Positions 26,097 to 34,081 of a stretch of DNA of 64,000 nt are shown piece by piece. A program made the position numbers and the translations under genes. The stretch is from assembly GCF_014190775.1 (NCBI RefSeq), contig NZ_JACHVP010000001.1:186001-250000 (forward strand), written 5' to 3'. This DNA is from Leifsonia aquatica (GTDB lineage Bacteria; Actinomycetota; Actinomycetes; Actinomycetales; Microbacteriaceae). The first letter of the stretch is position 1. Every line of letters starts with the position of its first letter. Under the pieces are notes generated by a model. It was not told where the DNA came from. It made no database searches and worked only from the letters and a program-made list of their open reading frames with translations.

Positions 26097-27386
26097 ATGA
26101 AGATCGCGGTAGTCGCCCTGGGCAAGATCGGGCTTCCGCTCGCCGTTCAGTTCGCTTCGAAGGGGCACGAGGTCGTCGGCGTCGATGTGAACTCCGCCCT
26201 GGTCGACCTCGTGAACGCGAGCACGCCGCCGTTCCCCGGCGAAGCGGGCTTGAGCGATGCCTTGGCGCGTGTCGTGTCCTCCGGGGCGCTCCGCGCGACG
26301 ACGGACTACGCCGACGCCGTTCCCGGCGCTGATGCCGTGGTCATCGTCGTGCCCCTGTTCGTGGACCAGGATGCCCGGCCCGACTTCGCATGGATGGACG
26401 CCGCCACCGAATCCGTGGGGAAGCACCTCACCCGAGGGGCGCTCGTCTCGTACGAGACGACCCTTCCCGTCGGCACCACCCGTGAACGCTGGACTCCTCG
26501 TCTGGAGGCGACCTCCGGCCTGGTGGAGGGTGTCGACTTCGACGTCGTCTTCTCGCCGGAACGCGTGCTGTCGGGGCGCATCTTCGCGGACTTGCGCAAG
26601 TATCCGAAGCTCATCGGCGGCCTGAGCGAGCGCGGCGCCCGTCGCGCCACCGAGTTCTACGAGGCCGTGCTCGACTTCGACGAGCGCGCAGACCTCGCTC
26701 GGCCGAACGGCGTGTGGGATCTGGGAACGGCCGAGGCCGCGGAGTTCGCCAAGCTCGCAGAAACGACCTATCGCGACGTGAACATCGGCCTCGCGAACCA
26801 GTTCGCCCGTTACGCGGAGCGCGCGGGCATCGACGTCTACCAGGTGATCGAGGCGTCGAATTCGCAGCCGTACAGCCACATCCACCGTCCCGGCATCGCG
26901 GTCGGGGGCCATTGCATCCCGGTGTATCCGCGCCTGTACCTCTGGAACGACCCGGAGGCCACCATCGTCCGCGCGGCGAGGGAAGCGAACGCGGGTATGC
27001 CCACGCACGCCGTGACCATGCTCGAGGGTGCCTTCGGCGACCTCACGGGTGCACGCGTCGTCGTCCTCGGCGCTGCCTATCGGGGCGGTGTCAAGGAGAC
27101 CGCGTTCTCCGGCGTGTTCCCGACGGTGGACGCGCTCCGGGCGCGGGGCGCGGTCCCCCTCGTCCACGATCCGCTCTACTCCGACGACGAACTGCGGTCG
27201 CTCGGCTTCGATCCCTACACGCTTGGTGATCAGGCGGACGCCGCCCTGATCCAGACGGACCACGCCGAGTACCGCGCGCTGGGACCGGGCGACCTGCCCG
27301 GTATCGCGGCGATCATCGACGGTCGACGCCTGAGCTCGGCCGAGGCGTGGCCGGGAGTGATCTACCGGGTCATCGGCGTCGCCTGA
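26097..27386 (+). CDS. UDP-N-acetylhexosamine 6-dehydrogenase (WbpA/WecC type)
   Basis: A 429-residue nucleotide-sugar dehydrogenase that oxidises C6 of a UDP-sugar to a uronic acid with two NAD. The NAD site VALGKIGLP (6-14), SYETTLPVGTT (118-128), FSPERV (152-157), Lys 219 in EFAKLAETT and the nucleophile Cys 273 in GGHCIPVYP are intact. The usual GHCIPVDP reads GHCIPVYP. Substrate could be UDP-GlcNAc or UDP-ManNAc; the WlbA/B/C/D-like genes at 36-41 kb favour UDP-GlcNAc for a diacetamido-uronic acid. TAGGAT (26050-26055) and GGGAG before the ATG support the start. Confidence 0.9.
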   Translation: MKIAVVALGKIGLPLAVQFASKGHEVVGVDVNSALVDLVNASTPPFPGEAGLSDALARVVSSGALRATTDYADAVPGADAVVIVVPLFVDQDARPDFAWMDAATESVGKHLTRGALVSYETTLPVGTTRERWTPRLEATSGLVEGVDFDVVFSPERVLSGRIFADLRKYPKLIGGLSERGARRATEFYEAVLDFDERADLARPNGVWDLGTAEAAEFAKLAETTYRDVNIGLANQFARYAERAGIDVYQVIEASNSQPYSHIHRPGIAVGGHCIPVYPRLYLWNDPEATIVRAAREANAGMPTHAVTMLEGAFGDLTGARVVVLGAAYRGGVKETAFSGVFPTVDALRARGAVPLVHDPLYSDDELRSLGFDPYTLGDQADAALIQTDHAEYRALGPGDLPGIAAIIDGRRLSSAEAWPGVIYRVIGVA

Positions 27387-27394
27387 CCACGGTC

Positions 27395-27426
27395 GCGGCC
27401 GTCGGCGACACCTCGCGGACGGCCGC
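27395..27426. terminator. Possible terminator between convergent genes
   Basis: GCGGCCGTC (27395-27403) pairs with GACGGCCGC (27418-27426) across 14 nt. It fills the 50-bp gap between two convergent genes. No T-run, so moderate support only. Confidence 0.4.
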
Positions 27427-27436
27427 CTTCGCGGCG

Positions 27437-28834
27437 TCAGGCGAAGACGGGGGAGTAGACCAGGACGACTCCCAGAACCACGATCGGATACGCGACGAGC
27501 AGGGTCTTCGCGACGCGACTGCGGACGATGAGTGCGGCCACCAGCAGGAAGGCCGGCAGCAGCGCCGTGCCGTACCGTGGCGGGATGGGGAAGTAGGTGC
27601 CCTGGACGTCCAGGGAGATCGCGAGGAGCGGCGCGCCGAGGATCGCGAGCGCTGCGACCGCGTACACCAAGGGGCTGTTCGCCCGACGCCAGGTGTAGAT
27701 CGCGACCGCGCCGACGACACCGCCGACGGTGATCCAGGAGAGCGGCTCCACGATGAACGGCGGAATGGGGAGACCGAGCTCGACCCGGCCGGTGATGTTG
27801 ACGTTCGAGATGATCGTGCCCGGCAGGAAGTTGACGAACTGGGAGCCAAGGTCCTTCAGCGTCATCCGGCCGGTGACACCTTGATTCGCGGCCGGGCCGA
27901 CGGCGACGGCCGCGCGGAGCGCCAGCCAGCCCACCTCGGCGACGAGCGCCGCGATTCCCGTGGAGACGGCGATCATGAGAGCGCCGTCCTCGCCGCGTCC
28001 GAGCAGGGCGCTCCTCCAGTCGAAACCGCGCCGTCGTGGCCGTGCGCGCATCCGCCTGCGGACGTACTCGAGGATCAGGAAGAGTGCGACGAGAGCTGCC
28101 GCCAGGATGGCTGTGATCTTGAAGAGCGTCGCGACGGCGGCCAGCACAGGCAACCACCAGCCGGACCACTGCCCCCGGAGATACTTGATCGCGGCGATGA
28201 GCATCAGCGCGCCGAGCGCGAAGACCGGAGCGTCGGTGCTGATGAAGGTGAAGGTCCACCAGGCGAAGGGCGACGCGATCACCGCAAGACCGAGTCCCAG
28301 GGTGATGACGGGCCTGATCCGCATCAGACTCAGTAGCCAGTAGAAGAGGAGCATGCCCCCGGCCAGCCAGAATGCGCCGGTGAAACGCGCTGCTTCGACG
28401 AGCGATGTGTGAGTGACGAGCTGGATCGCCTTGGCTCCGACCCACGTGATCACGAAGTACAGCGGTGTGTACCCGTCAGCCGAGGTGATGCCGCCCTGGG
28501 GGAACTGGTCGAGGTGGGCCGAATAGTCGGAGCCGCACTTCGGTCCCATCGCGCCGTACTCCCGGACGCCGGCGCAGGCCATGAGGGCGAGCGCTTCCGG
28601 CCCGATCTCCTGTCCGCGGGGGATGATGACCTGCTGGGGGAGCTTGTAGAGGTAGTCGGTGTACACCCACTCGTCGATCGGCGAGAGCGCCTCGGAGTGA
28701 TGAGCGGTCACCGTGAACCCCATGACGAAGGAGGCGAACACGAGCAGGAGCGGAACCCAGCGCTTCCGGGTCCCCCTCCACGCCCTGCGGCCCCACGACG
28801 CGGGTGTGGTGTTCTGCTCGATAGCGGTCTGCAT
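27437..28834 (-). CDS. Polytopic GT-C-like membrane glycosyltransferase candidate
   Basis: A 465-residue protein with about ten to eleven membrane helices. After the first helix (~27-45) comes an external loop with SPIDEWVYTDY (~51-61), an acidic motif at the position where GT-C enzymes carry catalytic Asp/Glu, and three Cys-containing segments (ALMACAG, GPKCGS). Further features are YTPLYFVITWVG and PPRYGTALLPAFLL (~429-442). It lies downstream of GtrA/GtrB-like genes on the same strand and so could be the polymer-specific transferase of that system. A TAGGAT box (28895-28890) may give separate expression. Sugar and acceptor unknown. Confidence 0.65.
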   Translation of the reverse strand: MQTAIEQNTTPASWGRRAWRGTRKRWVPLLLVFASFVMGFTVTAHHSEALSPIDEWVYTDYLYKLPQQVIIPRGQEIGPEALALMACAGVREYGAMGPKCGSDYSAHLDQFPQGGITSADGYTPLYFVITWVGAKAIQLVTHTSLVEAARFTGAFWLAGGMLLFYWLLSLMRIRPVITLGLGLAVIASPFAWWTFTFISTDAPVFALGALMLIAAIKYLRGQWSGWWLPVLAAVATLFKITAILAAALVALFLILEYVRRRMRARPRRRGFDWRSALLGRGEDGALMIAVSTGIAALVAEVGWLALRAAVAVGPAANQGVTGRMTLKDLGSQFVNFLPGTIISNVNITGRVELGLPIPPFIVEPLSWITVGGVVGAVAIYTWRRANSPLVYAVAALAILGAPLLAISLDVQGTYFPIPPRYGTALLPAFLLVAALIVRSRVAKTLLVAYPIVVLGVVLVYSPVFA

Positions 28835-28948
28835 GATGCTCCCCGATGTGTGTGCTGTCGACGAGCGCGTTGCCCCGATACCGCGATAGATCCTAATACA
28901 GGTCGGTGCCCGAGGGTCGGAGGCCGGCGCTGGACTCGATGGCGCCGA

Positions 28949-29905
28949 TCACTCGAACGGCGGAAGATTCGGCGTCGACGGGCTCGCTTGGATATCGAGC
29001 TGCAGTGCGCTGATCAGCATCTGCGACCCCAGGATCAGCGGAAGCGCGGCCAGCATGACGGTCGCGGCCGTCGCCACGACCGAGGCCGCGATCTGGAAGC
29101 ACACCCAGATCGCTACTCCGACACCGACGACGAACAGGATCAGACCGAGGAAGAGGAGGAGGGCGATCGGCGAGAACGACCAGAGCACGTAGCGGTACCA
29201 GATTCGCCGCCAGAAGCCGCGCGTCAGGAGGGCGAGCAGCTCGGGCACGACCTTCGACAGCTTGATGCTCGACACCTCCTCGCCGTAGACGGCGGGGATC
29301 GGTACGTCCGTCGCGGGGACCTGGAGGATGTTGAGGTGGATGAGCAGGTCGTTCTCGAAGCTGTATCGCTTGGAGACGCTGTCGAGCGGGACGCGCTTCA
29401 GCACTTCGGCCCGGATCGCGGTGTAGCCGTTCTGCGGGTCGAAGAGGTTCCAGTAGCCCGAGGCCAGCTTCGTCATGAACGAGAGCACGATGTTGCCGAA
29501 GACGCGATGACCGGGCATCCCGTGGAAGGACTCGGGGGAGAAGAACCGGTTGGCCTTCGCGAAGCCGTAGCCTTCGGTGGTGACCGCGTCCAGCAGCGGC
29601 GGAAGGTACTCGGGGTCCATCTGCGCGTCGCCCGCCATGATGACGTTCACGTCGGCGCCCAGCTCGAGGGCGGCCCGGTGGCCGGTGATGATCGCTCCGC
29701 CGACACCCTGGTTGACCTCGTGGCGGATCAGGGTCACCCGGGGGTCGCCGACGCTTCGGACGACATCGCTCGTCGCGTCGGGGCTGTGGTCGTCCACGAT
29801 GACGATGTGGTCGACGATCTCCGGCATGGTGCGGATGACCGTCGCGATCATCGCCTCTTCCTTGTAAGCGGGGACCACTGCAGCGATGCGGGCTCCGTTG
29901 TACAC
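28949..29905 (-). CDS. GtrB/DPM1-like polyprenyl-phosphate glycosyltransferase
   Basis: A 318-residue GT2 enzyme. AAVVPAYKEEAMI (~7-19), VIVDDHSPDAT (~36-46) and the catalytic MAGDAQMDPEYL (~90-101) mark transferases that load sugar onto polyprenyl phosphate. Two C-terminal helices (~242-268 and ~275-300) anchor it. GTG 29905 is chosen because AAAGGA ends 7 nt before it; GTG 29911 overlaps the gtrA stop but leaves only 1 nt after that site. It follows a GtrA gene, the standard pairing in which GtrB makes and GtrA flips the lipid-linked sugar. Confidence 0.9.
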   Translation of the reverse strand: MYNGARIAAVVPAYKEEAMIATVIRTMPEIVDHIVIVDDHSPDATSDVVRSVGDPRVTLIRHEVNQGVGGAIITGHRAALELGADVNVIMAGDAQMDPEYLPPLLDAVTTEGYGFAKANRFFSPESFHGMPGHRVFGNIVLSFMTKLASGYWNLFDPQNGYTAIRAEVLKRVPLDSVSKRYSFENDLLIHLNILQVPATDVPIPAVYGEEVSSIKLSKVVPELLALLTRGFWRRIWYRYVLWSFSPIALLLFLGLILFVVGVGVAIWVCFQIAASVVATAATVMLAALPLILGSQMLISALQLDIQASPSTPNLPPFE

Positions 29906-29907
29906 GG

Positions 29908-30387
29908 TCACGTCCTTTCGGTGGGTCCGGCGTCCGGACCCGGTTCTGGCTGGCGCGGGTCGGCGAAGACCCAGTAACGGTAGGCGAAGTAGTTCCAGAC
30001 GGTGGTGACGACGGTCGCGATGATCTTGCCGCCAGCCCAGCCGGCCACCGACGAGTTGATCAGGGAGACGATGATCACGGTCGCGATCGTGTTGAACGCC
30101 ACCAGCAGCGTGTAACGCAGCACGGCACGGCCGTGCGGCGCCGTCGACCCGAACGAGAAGATCCGCTGGATCGTGTAGGTGAAGGCGAAGCTCAGGAGGA
30201 ACGATGTCCCGCTTGCCAGCCACACCGGCCAGAGCAGCACGTCATGGAGGAGGGCGAGCAGCCCGAAGTCGACCAGGAAGCTCAGACCGCCGGCGATGAG
30301 GTAGCGGACGGCCGAGTGCCCGAGCAGTCGCGCGAGCGGCGAGGACGCCGACGCCGGTGCGTCGGGCGGAGGAGTGGTGTCAGCCAT
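29908..30387 (-). CDS. GtrA family flippase-like protein
   Basis: A 159-residue protein with four membrane helices (~28-48, 54-76, 90-110, 117-138). SAVRYLIAGGLSFLVDFGLL and NYFAYRYWVFAD are typical GtrA motifs. Family members are believed to flip polyprenyl-phosphate sugars outward. It sits between a DUF2142 protein (8-nt overlap) and GtrB on one transcript, an arrangement that implies one lipid-linked sugar delivered to one outer transferase. Confidence 0.9.
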   Translation of the reverse strand: MADTTPPPDAPASASSPLARLLGHSAVRYLIAGGLSFLVDFGLLALLHDVLLWPVWLASGTSFLLSFAFTYTIQRIFSFGSTAPHGRAVLRYTLLVAFNTIATVIIVSLINSSVAGWAGGKIIATVVTTVWNYFAYRYWVFADPRQPEPGPDAGPTERT

Positions 30388-31918
30388 TGTTCCCGACCGT
30401 CTCCGGCCGCGCCGGTGTCTCGCTCGACGGGGCGGCCGCGATCCCGACCCGTCGGTGGGCGAGCCAGAGTGCTCCCGACACTGCCGCCGCGAAGGCGAGG
30501 GAGCCGAGGATCCAGACGATCATGGGGGAGACCGGGCCGCCCCACCACCAGTGCACGTCGTGTCCGAGGTCGATGTCGGGGTCGCCCAGGCCGCTGACGT
30601 AGCGCTGGATGCTCGCGTGCAGAGCCACAGCGTTCGCGATCGACAATGCGAGCGCTGCGACGCCGATCTGGAGTCGAGTGAAGGCGATCCGGCGACGGGT
30701 GGCCTCGACGAGGGCGACTCCCGCGAACATCAGCAGCAGCGGGAGGATGTAGCGCGGCTGCACCTCCTGCCCGACCAGCGCCTTGCTCTTCAGCAGGATC
30801 CACGCCGGCACGGCGAACAGCATCGCGAGCGCGAACCCGAGCGCGAGAAGCTTACGGACCGAGGCCGAACGCAGCCCCGCGAACGTCACCGCTCCGAAGA
30901 CTCCGACGGCGGCGACAGAGACGACCGCGGGCATCGGGATGTCGAGCCAGCCGATCGGCCACGTGCCGAGGCTTCCCGCCCAGAGCTGCGGGAGATCGAT
31001 GAAGTAGTCCCACACGTACTGGGCCGTCGTGAGCGGCGCGGTCGTGTCGTGACTTCCCGTGAGGCCGCCGGTGCTCACGGACTGGTTCGCGCCGAAGTAG
31101 AACAGGGCGGCGACCACAACGAGGGCGAGCGGCAGGATCGCCTTCAGGAGGAAGGCGCGGGATCGGCTCGCGCCCAGGATGCCGGCGACGATGATGCCGA
31201 GGACGGTGTAGATCGCGGAATCCGCACGCGCACCGGCGCCCATGACCGCGAAGACGACCGCGAGGGCTCCGAGGCCGATCGCCCGTCGCCCGTCGGCCTC
31301 GAACCACCCGAGCACGGCGAGCCATAAGGAGCCGCCTGCGATGATCGCCCACGAACTGGGGTTGTTGGACGACAGCAGTGAGATGCCGAGAGGCACGATG
31401 CCGATCGCCCAGGTCCAGAGCAGCGTCCGGCGCCGGGAGGGCGTGAGGAGCCAATAGAGCAACGACGTGAGCCCCACGAAGAGGATGGCGTTGACGATGC
31501 GCATCACGATCGCCGACACGGCGTACTGGCTGCTGGCGAACACGCCCATCACCGCGTAGTAGACCGGCGGGTAGGTGCCGGCGAAGTTGCCGCGCGCGGT
31601 CGGGATCAGGTCGTTCACGGACTGGCCGGGGTCGACGTCGCATTTCTCGAGCTGGCTCGGGAAGAGATCGGTGCAGAGGACCTGCGCGACGCCCTTGGGG
31701 ATCGCGCGCTCCTCCGGATGTCCTGGCACCTCTTCGCAGAGGCCGGGCCGGTCGCCCAGAGCGCACCATGCGCTGGCGAGATGATAGTCGTCGTCGGGGC
31801 TGGAGCCGACGGGGGTGGCGACCGCCCACATGATCAGGGCGATCAGCGCGAAGATGGGGACCCCGAGGAGGAGGGGCCATCGACGTCGACCGGACGGATC
31901 CGTTGGGGAGTAATGCAC
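30380..31918 (-). CDS. DUF2142 family polytopic membrane protein
   Basis: A 512-residue protein with about twelve membrane helices. The first outer loop has GSSPDDDYHLAS (~38-49), YPPVYYAVMG (~115-124) and SSNNPSSWA, and the end has VQPRYILPLLLM (~409-420): these mark DUF2142, a family with a GT-C-like layout found in glycan clusters. It heads the operon DUF2142-gtrA-gtrB, so it is a good candidate for the outer-face transferase. GTG 31918 lies 6 nt after TAAGCT. The other DUF2142 protein at 43320 has the same motif order. Confidence 0.85.
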   Translation of the reverse strand: MHYSPTDPSGRRRWPLLLGVPIFALIALIMWAVATPVGSSPDDDYHLASAWCALGDRPGLCEEVPGHPEERAIPKGVAQVLCTDLFPSQLEKCDVDPGQSVNDLIPTARGNFAGTYPPVYYAVMGVFASSQYAVSAIVMRIVNAILFVGLTSLLYWLLTPSRRRTLLWTWAIGIVPLGISLLSSNNPSSWAIIAGGSLWLAVLGWFEADGRRAIGLGALAVVFAVMGAGARADSAIYTVLGIIVAGILGASRSRAFLLKAILPLALVVVAALFYFGANQSVSTGGLTGSHDTTAPLTTAQYVWDYFIDLPQLWAGSLGTWPIGWLDIPMPAVVSVAAVGVFGAVTFAGLRSASVRKLLALGFALAMLFAVPAWILLKSKALVGQEVQPRYILPLLLMFAGVALVEATRRRIAFTRLQIGVAALALSIANAVALHASIQRYVSGLGDPDIDLGHDVHWWWGGPVSPMIVWILGSLAFAAAVSGALWLAHRRVGIAAAPSSETPARPETVGNNG

Positions 31919-31924
31919 TGGGAA

Positions 31925-31930
31925 AGCTTA
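31925..31930 (-). promoter_or_regulatory. -10 box for the DUF2142-gtrA-gtrB operon
   Basis: Minus-strand TAAGCT stands 6 nt before GTG 31918, the leaderless pattern; no Shine-Dalgarno sequence is present. Confidence 0.45.
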
Positions 31931-31993
31931 CCCGGAGCAGCCTGGACGGTCGGAGAGGCGGGACCCGGACCGGCCGCCGTCGAATGAGAGAAT

Positions 31994-33007
31994 GTGACCG
32001 TGAGCCCTGCCCCCCGACCGCCGCGCGTGACGCACGTCAACGACTGCGCCTTCGTGGCCAGGGCGCTCGTCGATGCCGCCGCCCGTTCGGGACTCCGGTG
32101 GGGCTACCTGCCCCCCGAGAAGGTTCGGCCCGCCGCCGGTTTCGGCGGCGGAGCTGGCAGACTCCGTGAGCTACCGTTCGTCCTGCGCCACGCTCGCGCC
32201 GCCGCAAGCAGCGACGTGCTGCACATCCACTACGCCACGACCGTTCCACTGATGCGCAAGCCGTACATTCCGAAGCGTCCGTACCTGCTGCATCTGCACG
32301 GAACGGACATCCGGCGCCAGTGGAAGGATCCCCGCACGCACGACATGGTGCAGCGGGCCATCGACGGCGCCAGCTCCGTCTACTACACCAATCTCGACAC
32401 CGTCGAGGAAGCGACGACCGCGCGACCCGACGCTCAGTACATGCCCGCCTTCGTGGAACCGCAACGTCTGCCGAGCTGGCGGACTCCGCGCCGTTCGGGG
32501 CAGCAGACGGTGCTGTTCGTCTCGCGCTGGGACGATTCCAAGGGCGTCGAGACCCAGCTCGCGGTGGCGAGCGCCCTCCGCGCCGCGCTTCCCGCCGACG
32601 TGCGCATCGTCGGGCTCGACTGGGGCCCTGGCGCCCGGGAGGCCGCGGCCCGCGGGGTCGAACTGGTTCCACGGCTCCGCCATGCCGAGTTCCTCGACCT
32701 CGTCGCGGGCGCCGACGTCGCGATCGGCCAGGGTTCCGGGGCTATCGGTGTGAGCGAGCTCGAGGCGATGGCCATCGGGCCGGTCGTCCTGTGCCCGGTC
32801 CGGGAGCTCCAGGACGGGGGAGATCCACCGCCCGTCCTCACCGGGACCGTCGAGGAGGTCGTCGAGCAGACCGCGCTCGCCTTGGTCGATCCGGTCGCCG
32901 CCTCCGCGCGACTCGACGCTCGACGCTGGGTGCTGGGCAAGCACACGCCCGAGCGCTGGGTCGACGTCCTCGAGACGGCCTACCGCGACGCGGTCAGATC
33001 GCGGTAG
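31994..33007 (+). CDS. Glycosyltransferase family 4-like protein
   Basis: A 337-residue GT-B-type enzyme. The N-terminal part contains LHIHYATTVPLMRK (~76-89) and YLLHLHGTDIRRQW (~96-109); the donor domain has VLFVSRWDDSKGVE (~174-187) and GSGAIGVSELEAMA (~248-261), where the second Glu of the usual E-x7-E is kept. No membrane helices. The sugar is unknown. Start GTG 31994 or GTG 32000; GAGAAT before the latter could be a weak -10. The 3' end overlaps the convergent transferase by 28 nt. Confidence 0.8.
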   Translation: MTVSPAPRPPRVTHVNDCAFVARALVDAAARSGLRWGYLPPEKVRPAAGFGGGAGRLRELPFVLRHARAAASSDVLHIHYATTVPLMRKPYIPKRPYLLHLHGTDIRRQWKDPRTHDMVQRAIDGASSVYYTNLDTVEEATTARPDAQYMPAFVEPQRLPSWRTPRRSGQQTVLFVSRWDDSKGVETQLAVASALRAALPADVRIVGLDWGPGAREAAARGVELVPRLRHAEFLDLVAGADVAIGQGSGAIGVSELEAMAIGPVVLCPVRELQDGGDPPPVLTGTVEEVVEQTALALVDPVAASARLDARRWVLGKHTPERWVDVLETAYRDAVRSR

Positions 33008-34074
33008 AGGGCGTCGAACGCGGCGCCGACGGTCTCCAGTGAGAAGCGTGCGCGGATCGGCTCCGCCAGCGTGTGCGGATCGACCTCTCGGAACCTCTCG
33101 ACCGCGCGCAGGATCGCTGCGCCGAAGGCGGCCGGCGTCGCCTCCTCCACCAGCTCGCCGTTGCCATCATCGACGTAGTCGCGATATCCGCCGCTCGCCG
33201 GGACGACGACGGCCCGCCCCGCCGAGAGCGCCTCGGCCGCGCTGGTGAGGAAGTTCTCGTGCGCCGTCGGCAGGAAGAACAGATCTCCCGCCGCGAGGTG
33301 GTCGAACACCTGCCGGAGAGGCAGGCTGCCGGCGAGAGTCAGGGAGTCGGAGACCTCGAGGCGTCCGGCGAGCTCCTCCGTCTCGGAGGCGAGCGGCCCG
33401 GTGCCCAGCCAGGTCAGGTGTGCGGGGTGCCCGTGCGCGACCAGCCACGCGAGCGTCTCGACGGCGAGCAGCGGCCGTTTGCCCGGCACCAAGCCGCCCA
33501 CCGCCACGAGCTCCACGGTGTCACCGAACGGCGCAGCTGTGATCGGCGACGAGTTCTCGACGACGCAGGGCACGACACTGGTCGCCCCCGGCCGGCCGAA
33601 CCGCGCGAGCACCTCGGTGAGTTGGGTCGTGACGCCGGTGAGCTTGTCGGGCAGCCGCAGCAACCGGCGCAGCCAGGCCAACCGGAGCCAGAGTCCGCCC
33701 GTGCGCGCCGGATCGGTCACTCCGCTCCAGTGCTCGGTGTGCACCCAGGGGACCCGGAAGAACGCGTTTGCGAGCGCCATCACCAGAACGGACGAGTAGG
33801 CCATCGTGTGCAGGATGTCGGCGCTGCGGACCGCGCGACGGATCTCGCCCAACGCTTTCAGCGCCTGCGCTGGCCGCTTCGGCGAGAAGGACACTCTCCG
33901 CACTCGGATGCCGTGATAGGTCTCGGTCGCGGGTGCGGCAGTCCCTCCGAGTCGCACGTGGATGACGCGCACGTCGTGCCGGAGTGCGATAGCGCGGACG
34001 TGCTCCAGGTTGAACGGGGCCTCTCCCGGGCGACTGTCGCTGGGGAACCAGGTGGTGACGACGAGGACGCGCAT
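32980..34074 (-). CDS. Glycosyltransferase family 4
   Basis: A 364-residue GT-B enzyme. VLVVTTWFPSDSRPGEAPF (~3-21) is the typical opening of GT4 proteins; WVHTEHWSG (~109-117), VAVGGLVPGKRP (~190-201) and FFLPTAHENFLTSAAEALSAG (~277-297) follow, the last with the E-x7-E donor motif. Soluble or peripheral. It lies 7 nt after the PglK-like transporter gene and is surely co-transcribed with it, so it probably helps build the lipid-linked glycan that transporter flips. Confidence 0.87.
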   Translation of the reverse strand: MRVLVVTTWFPSDSRPGEAPFNLEHVRAIALRHDVRVIHVRLGGTAAPATETYHGIRVRRVSFSPKRPAQALKALGEIRRAVRSADILHTMAYSSVLVMALANAFFRVPWVHTEHWSGVTDPARTGGLWLRLAWLRRLLRLPDKLTGVTTQLTEVLARFGRPGATSVVPCVVENSSPITAAPFGDTVELVAVGGLVPGKRPLLAVETLAWLVAHGHPAHLTWLGTGPLASETEELAGRLEVSDSLTLAGSLPLRQVFDHLAAGDLFFLPTAHENFLTSAAEALSAGRAVVVPASGGYRDYVDDGNGELVEEATPAAFGAAILRAVERFREVDPHTLAEPIRARFSLETVGAAFDALYRDLTASR

Positions 34075-34081
34075 GCCGTGG

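Noticed and set aside
26049-28445. Nearly 800-codon minus-strand open frame
   Set aside because: Runs antisense to the sugar dehydrogenase and out of frame through the polytopic gene; no recognisable protein features.
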